NCBI GenBank assembly: GCA_017473945.1 | Contig: JAFUIW010000027.1 | Coordinates: 1-41,783 of the forward strand | Length of the DNA stretch: 41,783 nt | From: Methanobrevibacter sp. | Lineage (GTDB): Archaea; Methanobacteriota; Methanobacteria; Methanobacteriales; Methanobacteriaceae | Reading direction: 5' to 3' | In this document: piece after piece, positions 35,718 through 41,783 of the stretch | Position numbering within the stretch: the stretch's first letter is position 1 | Layout of the letters: each line of letters starts with the position of its first letter | Program-made: the position numbers and the translations under genes | The notes under the pieces: model-generated | Seen by the model: the letters and a program-made list of their open reading frames with translations, nothing else | What the model was told of the DNA's origin: nothing | Databases searched by the model: none

Positions 35718-36725
35718 CTACCTGTCGCCATACATCTTTTCATAATATTTTTGATAATCTCCACTTTTTACTTGGTCGGTCCAATTCTGATTGTCCAGAT
35801 ACCATTGAATTGTTTCTTTAATACCAGTTTCAAATGTATATGATGGTTTCCAACCTAAATCGCTTTGAATTTTACTTGAATCAATTGCATAACGTCTATC
35901 ATGACCTAATCTGTCGGTGACAAATTCTATCAATGATTCGTCTTTGCCCAATTCTTCTAAAATCAGTTTAACAATGTAAATATTTTCCTTTTCATTGTTA
36001 CCGCCAATGTTATATACTTCACCAAGTTCACCTTCATGCATGACCAAATCAATAGCTACGCAATGGTCATGAACATGCAACCAGTCACGGATATTCTTTC
36101 CATCACCGTAAATCGGCAATTTCTTATCTTCCAGAGCATTGGAAATCATTAAAGGAATTAATTTTTCTGGAAATTGATATGGTCCGTAATTGTTTGAACA
36201 GCGTGTAATGTTTATCGGCAAATCAAAAGTCTCACCATATGCTCTTGTAATTAAATCCCCACCAGCTTTTGAAGCTGAATAAGGACTATTTGGCTGTAAT
36301 GGAGTATTTTCAGTGAAGTATCCAGTTTTTCCTAAAGTTCCATACACTTCATCAGTGGATATTTGAATGTATTTTTCAACTCCAAACTCTTTTGCTGCAT
36401 TTAAAAGGGTTTGTGTTCCCAGAACATTTGACTTGATGAATATTTCAGGATCTTCTATGCTTCTGTCAACATGGCTTTCTGCCGCAAAATTAATGACATA
36501 ATCGCATTGTTTAACCAAATCGTCCACTACTGACTTGTCCCTAATGTCACCCTTAACAAATGAGTAATTATCCTTATTTTCTATATCCTTTAGGTTTTCA
36601 AGATTTCCGCAGTATGTTAATGCATCAAGATTGATGATTTCATATCCTGAATATTTATTAACCATATACCTTACAAAATTGCTTCCAATAAATCCTGCCC
36701 CACCTGTAACAAGTATTTTAGTCAT
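35718..36725 (-). CDS. rfbB: dTDP-glucose 4,6-dehydratase
   Basis: Second step of dTDP-L-rhamnose synthesis: NAD-dependent dehydration of dTDP-glucose. 335 residues. N-terminal KILVTGGAGFIGSNFVRYMV is the NAD-binding Rossmann motif. STDEVYG carries the catalytic Asp-Glu pair and PYSASKAGGD is the Tyr-x3-Lys motif (SDR family). CSNNYGPYQFPEKLIPLMI and WLHVHDHC are dehydratase-specific. The ATG at 36725 follows GAGTGAT and leaves 4 bases after rfbC. An upstream in-frame start at 36812 would overlap rfbC heavily and is rejected. Last gene of the rhamnose set. Confidence 0.95.
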   Translation of the reverse strand: MTKILVTGGAGFIGSNFVRYMVNKYSGYEIINLDALTYCGNLENLKDIENKDNYSFVKGDIRDKSVVDDLVKQCDYVINFAAESHVDRSIEDPEIFIKSNVLGTQTLLNAAKEFGVEKYIQISTDEVYGTLGKTGYFTENTPLQPNSPYSASKAGGDLITRAYGETFDLPINITRCSNNYGPYQFPEKLIPLMISNALEDKKLPIYGDGKNIRDWLHVHDHCVAIDLVMHEGELGEVYNIGGNNEKENIYIVKLILEELGKDESLIEFVTDRLGHDRRYAIDSSKIQSDLGWKPSYTFETGIKETIQWYLDNQNWTDQVKSGDYQKYYEKMYGDR

Positions 36726-36729
36726 GGTA

Positions 36730-37290
36730 TCACTCGTATTTAATTTGGGATTCCTTAAGAGTTTTCCACTGTTTATCCTTATCAGATAAAATAATCTCAT
36801 CGATATCATCAATAGGCCAATCTATTGCAATATCTTCATCATTCCACATTATTCCACTTTCATCTTCTCCATGGTAAAATTCTGTACATTTATACTGGAA
36901 TTCTGCTTCATCAGACAATACAACAAAACCATGTGCAAATTTTGGAGGAATGAATAACTGTTTTTTATTTTCTTCAGATAAAATGGCTCCAGCCCATTTA
37001 CCGTAAGTAGGAGAATCTGCTCTTAAATCCACACCAACATCAAATACTTCGCCCTTAATAACACGAACAAGTTTGCCCTGAGGATAATTCACTTGCAGGT
37101 GAAGACCTCTTAAAACTCCTTTTGATGATTTGGATTGGTTATCCTGAACAAAGGTCAAGTCATAGCCAGCTTCCTTAAAATCATTTTCATTATATGTTTC
37201 CATGAAATATCCCCTATTGTCTTCAAAGACAGTGGGTTCAACTGTAAACATGCCGTCAATGTCTAAATTAGTAAATTTAAATTTTCCCAT
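36730..37290 (-). CDS. rfbC: dTDP-4-dehydrorhamnose 3,5-epimerase
   Basis: Third step of dTDP-L-rhamnose synthesis, 186 residues, cupin fold. VFEDNRGYFMETYNENDF is the conserved start. VLRGLHLQ carries the catalytic His, KLVRVIKGEVFDVGVDLR the strand with Asp, and IPPKFAHGFVVLSDEAEFQYK the second active-site region. Start ATG 37290 has AGTGAG ahead; the rfbA TGA stop lies in that ribosome site. Overlapping gene ends show one operon from rfbA to rfbB. Confidence 0.95.
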   Translation of the reverse strand: MGKFKFTNLDIDGMFTVEPTVFEDNRGYFMETYNENDFKEAGYDLTFVQDNQSKSSKGVLRGLHLQVNYPQGKLVRVIKGEVFDVGVDLRADSPTYGKWAGAILSEENKKQLFIPPKFAHGFVVLSDEAEFQYKCTEFYHGEDESGIMWNDEDIAIDWPIDDIDEIILSDKDKQWKTLKESQIKYE

Positions 37291-37295
37291 AAAAC

Positions 37296-38162
37296 TCACT
37301 TTTTAACTAAATTAAATAAGTATTGCCCATAATCAGTTTTTTCAAGTTCTTGAGCGGTTTTTAACAATTCTTCATCGTTAATGTAACCTTTAAGATAAGC
37401 TATCTCTTCAAGACAAGCAATATATAATCCTTGCCTTTTTTGAATAGTTTCAATGAAATTTGAAGCCTCTAAAAGCCCTTCATGAGTACCTGTATCAAGC
37501 CAAGCCATACCCCTTCCCAGAAGTTCTACTTTAAGCTTACCTCTTTTAAGATACTCTTCATTTACAGATGTAATTTCAACTTCGCCCCTATCAGAAGGCT
37601 TTACTTTTTTAGCTATTTCAATTACATCATTATCATAAAAATAAAGACCAGGTACAATATAATTTGATTTAGGTTTTTCCGGTTTTTCTTCGATGGATAA
37701 AACCTTCCAATCTTCGTCAAATTCAACAACTCCAAAAGCTTCGGGGTTGTTGGTATAGTATCCAAATATTACAGCACCTTCCTCCAGATTTCTAGCCCTT
37801 TCAAGGATTTCGGTAAATCTGTGTCCATGGAAAATATTATCTCCCAAAATTAAAGCAACTTTATCTTTGCCAATGAAATCCTCACCTATGATAAATGCCT
37901 CTGCAAGGCCGTTGGGGTTTTCTTGAACTTCATAAAAAAATTTAATCCCCAATCTACTCCCATCGCCCAGCAAATCCCTATACATTGGCAAGTCACGGGG
38001 AGTGGATATGATTAAAATTTCTTTAATTCCTGCAAGCATTAAAACAGATATAGGATAATAAATCATTGGTTTATCATATAAAGGCAATAACTGCTTTGAA
38101 ACCGCTTTTGTAATTGGATAAAGACGAGTTCCAGAACCACCTGCAAGTACTATACCTTTCAT
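37296..38162 (-). CDS. rfbA: Glucose-1-phosphate thymidylyltransferase
   Basis: First step of dTDP-L-rhamnose synthesis: dTTP + glucose-1-phosphate to dTDP-glucose. 288 residues, normal for the short form. Nucleotide loop [20 protein letters not shown] at the N-terminus, [27 protein letters not shown] with the catalytic Asp, FGVVEFDE and [10 protein letters not shown]. The ATG at 38162 follows AGTGATT; the GTG at 38171 is within that site. About 70 bases separate it from the barstar gene upstream. Confidence 0.96.
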   Translation of the reverse strand: MKGIVLAGGSGTRLYPITKAVSKQLLPLYDKPMIYYPISVLMLAGIKEILIISTPRDLPMYRDLLGDGSRLGIKFFYEVQENPNGLAEAFIIGEDFIGKDKVALILGDNIFHGHRFTEILERARNLEEGAVIFGYYTNNPEAFGVVEFDEDWKVLSIEEKPEKPKSNYIVPGLYFYDNDVIEIAKKVKPSDRGEVEITSVNEEYLKRGKLKVELLGRGMAWLDTGTHEGLLEASNFIETIQKRQGLYIACLEEIAYLKGYINDEELLKTAQELEKTDYGQYLFNLVKK

Positions 38163-38232
38163 AACAATCACTAAAATAGAATTTGTTTTTAATGATTAAT
38201 ATAAATATGTTATAAAAAAAGAGAATGAAAGT

Positions 38233-38463
38233 TTAAGGAAAACTTTCAAATTTCAAAAATTCATTTTCACTGGCGGCATCCTTAAATGTATCGACAATAT
38301 CCTTATCGACTGCACCGGCATTGATTAATTCAATTTCACAACTGATTTCTGTAAGGCAATCATATAACGCATCTAAATTTTTACCATAGTAATCTGGAAA
38401 GTTTAAAGCTTCCATAAGATAATCATGGCCTCTTTCATTGATTAATTTACCATCCAATTGCAT
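38233..38463 (-). CDS. Barstar-family ribonuclease inhibitor
   Basis: 76 residues, cytoplasmic immunity protein for the barnase gene next door. NFPDYYGKNLDALYDCLTEI (residues 21-40) is the barstar signature. Asp31 and Asp35 match the two aspartates of Bacillus barstar that plug the barnase active site (its Asp35 and Asp39), and Tyr25 matches Tyr29. The barstar Trp is Tyr34 here. It is about a dozen residues shorter than the Bacillus protein, with the C-terminus ending FESFP. The ATG at 38463 has GAGGT in the last codons of barnase, two bases past its stop, so toxin and inhibitor are co-translated. A frame starting at 38520 inside barnase is not used. Confidence 0.92.
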   Translation of the reverse strand: MQLDGKLINERGHDYLMEALNFPDYYGKNLDALYDCLTEISCEIELINAGAVDKDIVDTFKDAASENEFLKFESFP

Positions 38464-38464
38464 T

Positions 38465-38914
38465 TTAAACCTCTTTAAATGTGTTATAATGGTCAGCAGT
38501 ATAGTAAACTTTAAAGTCACCGGTGTTATAGACTATCCTTTCTGCTCCACGTTGTGTTCCGTTGGCATTGATGTCGCATTCAATGTATTTGGAATCTGAA
38601 TCCGGAAGGACATGCTGCCTGTTGGTAAATGTATCTCCGCCTATGCTCTTTCCGGGAGCATAGTCTTTAAGAGGCCCGCCATGCCATCCAAGGTCCTGTG
38701 CCTGCTTTTTAGTGATATAATTGCTTGGAAGCTTATGATATTCTTTAATATAAGCTGCAACCTCATTTACAGTGCAATATTGACCATCTTCAGTAACACC
38801 AGCATCAGATGAATCATCACCAAAATGCAAAAAGTCAAAAAATCCCGCACTTACAGATCCGATTGTAAACAATGCAATTATAAGTGCAAGGATAAATACT
38901 AGTTTCTTATTCAT
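38465..38914 (-). CDS. Secreted barnase-type ribonuclease (guanyl-specific RNase, N1/T1 family)
   Basis: 149 residues. N-terminal signal peptide (NKKLVFILALIIALFTIG, predicted cut after VSA near 23), a short acidic linker, then a barnase domain from about 48. It follows Bacillus barnase closely: YHKLPSNYITKKQAQDLGW, APGKSIGGDTFTNR, then ECDIN. The active-site residues all appear: Lys61, Glu112 (general base), Arg122 and Arg126, and His142-Tyr143 in TADHYNTF. It should cleave RNA after guanosine outside the cell or at the envelope. The ATG overlaps the rfbD stop (ATGA), and barstar follows with 1 base between. Such a pair within a rhamnose operon is unusual; it may be acquired from bacteria. 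Confidence 0.93.
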   Translation of the reverse strand: MNKKLVFILALIIALFTIGSVSAGFFDFLHFGDDSSDAGVTEDGQYCTVNEVAAYIKEYHKLPSNYITKKQAQDLGWHGGPLKDYAPGKSIGGDTFTNRQHVLPDSDSKYIECDINANGTQRGAERIVYNTGDFKVYYTADHYNTFKEV

Positions 38915-39750
38915 TTAATCAACTCTATATATTCGCTAATAGCTTCTTTATAATCTCTTAATGGTTCAAATCCATTTTCAATCCATTTTTCATTCTTCAA
39001 AACAGAATAGCTTGGCCTTGGAGCAGGTCTTGAAAATTCAGATGCGGTTACCGGAATAACATTAACATCCCTTTCTGCAATTTCAAAAATGTATCTTGCA
39101 AATTCGCACCAGGAACAGCTTCCGGAATTTGTAAGATGATAAATTCCGTAATAATCTGTCTCAATTAACTGTGATAATCCATATGCCAAATCCGGAGTGT
39201 AGGTAGGGGTTCCAACCTCATCATAAACGACTGTTATTTCTGAATGATTTTCAGCCAATTCAAGCATTGTTTTCGGGAAATTTTTACCGTTGATACCGTA
39301 TAGCCAGGCTGTTCTGACTATAAAGTACTTGTCCAGTATTTCCTGAATGGCCTGTTCTCCCTTAAGCTTACTTTTTCCGTAAATGCTTATAGGTCCGATT
39401 TCACCATCTTCAGCAATAGGGTCCCTTGCAGTTCCGTCAAAGACATAATCCGTACTGATATGAACCAAAGGACAGTCAATTTCTCTGCATGCCAATGCCA
39501 AATTTTTAACTCCTTCACCATTAACTGCATATGCCAAATCCTGATTTGTTTCACATCCGTCAACATCAGTATAAGCCGCAGAATTAATAACTATGTCCGG
39601 ATTATTTTCCTTAATAATTTCCATTGTCTTATCCTTATCGGTTATATCCAATGTTTTAGATGTGGTCAGCACCAGTTCGTGCTTGTCTTTTAAAACTTCT
39701 TCCAAATCATGGCCCAACATTCCATTAGAACCAGTAATTAAAATCTTCAT
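38911..39750 (-). CDS. rfbD: dTDP-4-dehydrorhamnose reductase
   Basis: Last step of dTDP-L-rhamnose synthesis, NADPH-dependent. 279 residues. Nucleotide-binding KILITGSNGMLGHDLEEVL, INSAAYTDVDGCE, VHISTDYVFDGT, the SDR IYGKSKLKGEQ Tyr-x3-Lys, and FIVRTAWLYG. It is the first gene of the rhamnose operon here, the order being rfbD-barnase-barstar-rfbA-rfbC-rfbB, a variant of the commoner rfbBDAC layouts. Its stop overlaps the barnase start. An AT-rich divergent promoter region shared with the ManNAc dehydrogenase gene lies upstream. Confidence 0.95.
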   Translation of the reverse strand: MKILITGSNGMLGHDLEEVLKDKHELVLTTSKTLDITDKDKTMEIIKENNPDIVINSAAYTDVDGCETNQDLAYAVNGEGVKNLALACREIDCPLVHISTDYVFDGTARDPIAEDGEIGPISIYGKSKLKGEQAIQEILDKYFIVRTAWLYGINGKNFPKTMLELAENHSEITVVYDEVGTPTYTPDLAYGLSQLIETDYYGIYHLTNSGSCSWCEFARYIFEIAERDVNVIPVTASEFSRPAPRPSYSVLKNEKWIENGFEPLRDYKEAISEYIELIK

Positions 39751-39754
39751 AATA

Positions 39755-39815
39755 ATCCCTTAAAATTTAATATATAGTTTAGATATATATTAATTTAAAT
39801 ATTTAAAATGGGAGT
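39755..39815. promoter_or_regulatory. Divergent promoter for rfbD and the UDP-ManNAc dehydrogenase gene
   Basis: About 70 bases separate the two ATGs. TATA-like runs point both ways: CTATATATTAAATT on the minus strand near 39762-39775 and GATATATATTAATTT on the plus strand near 39781-39795. This would let both sugar-nucleotide branches be set together. Inference from sequence. Confidence 0.4.
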
Positions 39816-39822
39816 TATAATT

Positions 39823-41061
39823 ATGAAAGTTTGTATTATGGGTCAAGGATATATAGGGCTTCCAACAGCTGCCCTTTTCTCAAGAAGCCATTGTGAAGTT
39901 GTTGGAGTGGACATTAACGAGGAAATGATTAATAACTTAAATAAGGGAATTATTCACATTGAAGAACCAGGAATAAGTGACATCATCAAGAAATCCGTGA
40001 AAAAACATACCTACAAAGCTTCTCTAACTCCTGAAAAAGCAGATGCATTTATTATAACCGTGCCTACACCCTATATCGCTGAAAACTACAGCTGTGATTT
40101 AAGTTATGTCATTACTGCTTGTGAAACAATTATCCCATATTTGGAAAAAGGAAATACAGTTATTATTGAATCAACAATAGCTCCCATGTCAACTGATGAA
40201 GTTATTAAGCCAATTTTTGAAAAGGCAGGTTTTGTCATCGGAAAAGATTTATACCTTGCGCATTGCCCTGAAAGAGTTCTGCCCGGCCGTATTTTAGAAG
40301 AGCTTGTTCACAACGACAGGATTATTGGAGGAGTAACTCCGGAATGTGCAGTTAAAGCAGGTGAAGTGTATGGACAATTTGTTGAGGGTTATTTAATGCT
40401 TACAGAAGCAAAAACCGCCGAATTATCAAAATGTATGGAAAATACATTTAGGGACGTCAATATTGCACTTGCAAATGAACTTGCAAAAATATGCGCGGAA
40501 ATTGGTGTAAATGCACTCGACGTGATAAAAATGGCAAACAAACATCCTAGAGTGAACTTACACTCACCGGGACCTGGTGTTGGTGGACATTGCCTTGCAA
40601 TTGATCCTTACTTTATTTATGCTAAAGCACCCGAAACCGCTAAAATTATAAAGCTAGCACGTGACACCAACAAATCAATGCCAGCATTTGTGTGTGAATA
40701 CGTTAGAAAAATAATTCCGGACGGCAAAATTGCAGTTTTAGGAGTCTCATATAAAGGAAATACCGGTGATGACAGGGAAAGTCCAGCTTATGAAATTATA
40801 GCTGAACTTGAATCAGACGGATACGAACTTGCCATTCATGACCCGCATGTTGATAAGGATAATTTCATGAGTTTTGCTGATGCAGTCGATGGAGCTAAAT
40901 TAATACTCATTTTATGTGACCATAATGAATTCAAACATCCTGACTATGAGATGATCAGTAAAAAAATGGAAAATCCAATAATTTTCGATACAAAAAATAT
41001 TATCTATAAAGTTCCAGATGACGTTACACTTTACAACTATGGAAACTTGTATACAATTTAG
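39823..41061 (+). CDS. wecC: UDP-N-acetyl-D-mannosamine dehydrogenase
   Basis: NAD-dependent oxidation of UDP-ManNAc to UDP-ManNAcA, a uronic acid used in surface polymers and archaeal glycans. 412 residues of the UDP-glucose/GDP-mannose dehydrogenase family. N-terminal Rossmann KVCIMGQGYIGLPTAALFSR, central helix ENTFRDVNIALANELAKIC, catalytic cysteine in GPGVGGHCLAIDPYF, and a C-terminal domain with VLGVSYKGNTGDDRESPA. PERVLPGR is typical of the WecC branch. The ATG at 39823 follows GGGAG; the frame extends five codons further upstream. It is divergent from rfbD. Substrate choice (ManNAc versus related sugars) is by family resemblance. Confidence 0.9.
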   Translation: MKVCIMGQGYIGLPTAALFSRSHCEVVGVDINEEMINNLNKGIIHIEEPGISDIIKKSVKKHTYKASLTPEKADAFIITVPTPYIAENYSCDLSYVITACETIIPYLEKGNTVIIESTIAPMSTDEVIKPIFEKAGFVIGKDLYLAHCPERVLPGRILEELVHNDRIIGGVTPECAVKAGEVYGQFVEGYLMLTEAKTAELSKCMENTFRDVNIALANELAKICAEIGVNALDVIKMANKHPRVNLHSPGPGVGGHCLAIDPYFIYAKAPETAKIIKLARDTNKSMPAFVCEYVRKIIPDGKIAVLGVSYKGNTGDDRESPAYEIIAELESDGYELAIHDPHVDKDNFMSFADAVDGAKLILILCDHNEFKHPDYEMISKKMENPIIFDTKNIIYKVPDDVTLYNYGNLYTI

Positions 41062-41089
41062 TAAAAAAAAGATAAAAATTAGAGTAGTT

Positions 41090-41783
41090 TCATTCGCCGA
41101 AACTAACTCTTTCGAATTTTTCTAAAGCTTTTAGTGATTTGGTAGCATCCACACCTATTTTTGTAGTGGTTCCATCACTTTCAGCTACTGGATCAAGAGA
41201 TGAACCTCTGACATTAGGCACTATCATAATGTCCCTGTCACCTTTTACACGTGTTGATATTGCATATTCGACATCTTCGGCATCAAACACATTGACATCA
41301 GTGTCAACGACAACACAATGTTTTAATGATGGATGAGCCGACAATGCAGCCATTATTGCATTTTTTCCATCTCCTTCAGTTTGTTTTCTGATTGAAACAA
41401 CTGCATGTAACCAACAGCAACCGCCTTCAGTTAAAACAACATTTTCAACTGTAGGAACCGCATTTTTAACAGCTTTGAATATCCTTGGTTCTTGAGGAAG
41501 ACCTTGTAACAGCTTATGCTCAAAACCGGCAGGAATAATTGCATGATAAGCAGCATCTTTTTTAATATGCATGGTTTTCAGGTTAATGATTGGCTGGTCA
41601 CGAATAATATCATAAGTATCAGTTAAATCGACAAATGGACCTTCAGCAACAGTTTCAGTAACTGATATCTTACCTTCTAAAATAATATCCGCTTGAGGAA
41701 CATTTAAATCTCCACATTTAATTAATTCGAGGTCTCCTCCCTTAAAAGCATTAGCCACATCCATTTCATCATAATCAATTGGA
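41090..41783 (-). CDS. UbiD-family decarboxylase, C-terminal part (cut by window edge)
   Basis: About 231 residues are visible, reading [20 protein letters not shown] from the edge. The frame is open to the last complete codon at the edge, so the ATG at 41764 is internal and the real start lies to the right. The family (about 420 residues) uses prenylated FMN to decarboxylate aromatic or enoic acids. Matching segments are [41 protein letters not shown] and a C-terminal [26 protein letters not shown], typical of UbiD. In methanogens, members take part in cofactor or quinone-like routes, but this one's substrate is unknown. Confidence 0.9.
   Translation of the reverse strand, partial: PIDYDEMDVANAFKGGDLELIKCGDLNVPQADIILEGKISVTETVAEGPFVDLTDTYDIIRDQPIINLKTMHIKKDAAYHAIIPAGFEHKLLQGLPQEPRIFKAVKNAVPTVENVVLTEGGCCWLHAVVSIRKQTEGDGKNAIMAALSAHPSLKHCVVVDTDVNVFDAEDVEYAISTRVKGDRDIMIVPNVRGSSLDPVAESDGTTTKIGVDATKSLKALEKFERVSFGE

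Noticed and set aside
35718-36812. Extended rfbB start at 36812
   Set aside because: Would overlap rfbC by more than 80 bases and adds residues before the Rossmann motif; ATG 36725 has a ribosome site.
1-41783. CRISPR arrays, tRNA and rRNA genes
   Set aside because: No regularly spaced repeat-spacer pattern (the 23-bp repeats at 2911 have no spacers) and no cloverleaf or rRNA sequence was recognised in the gaps.

Overview
This window looks like chromosomal DNA from a Methanobrevibacter-like methanogen (Methanobacteriales). The evidence is the gene set: HdrA, F420H2 oxidase FprA, an archaeal multi-OB-fold RPA next to RadA, an archaeal-type IleRS, a methanopterin-linked flavoprotein and stand-alone PurL. 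AT-rich DNA, TATA-box promoters and Shine-Dalgarno motifs related to GGAGGTGAT fit this. The genus assignment is inference from gene content and style; no database was searched.

Left end (1-4.3 kb) is accessory DNA: an IS4-family transposase cut by the window edge, a DUF4062 gene broken at the end of that element, an AAA/DUF4143 ATPase whose upstream region is a 23-bp tandem repeat with a TATA-like core in four units, and an atypical tyrosine recombinase. At 4.4-6.1 kb is an oxygen/peroxide defence pair (fprA, rubrerythrin). The following gap (6.1-6.6 kb) is densely structured: it holds a 30-codon hydrophobic reading frame with nested and long-range inverted repeats, resembling a type I toxin-antitoxin locus.

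6.6-14.4 kb is a housekeeping run on the minus strand (ileS, purL, moeA, site-2-type protease). 14.6-18.0 kb holds two Rpn/PD-(D/E)XK-type proteins flanking a small basic ORF and two tandem DsbA/FrnE-like proteins. 18.2-21.8 kb holds a DUF192 protein, a probable dihydromethanopterin reductase in a glyA operon, and an MFS transporter. A 737-bp gap follows, with a strong hairpin and a TATA box next to a perfect palindrome. Then come hdrA, an AEC transporter, and the rpa-radA pair.

29.5-41.1 kb is a cell-surface polysaccharide locus. A seven-gene run (two 3-TM membrane proteins, a CDP-glycerol glycerophosphotransferase-like enzyme, three GT2 glycosyltransferases, a polyprenyl-phosphate sugar transferase) lies downstream of the dTDP-L-rhamnose genes rfbD-[barnase-barstar]-rfbA-rfbC-rfbB. 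A UDP-ManNAc dehydrogenase gene is divergent from rfbD. The inserted secreted barnase and its barstar keep essentially all recognisable active-site residues and are translationally knitted to rfbD. The right edge cuts a UbiD-family decarboxylase gene.
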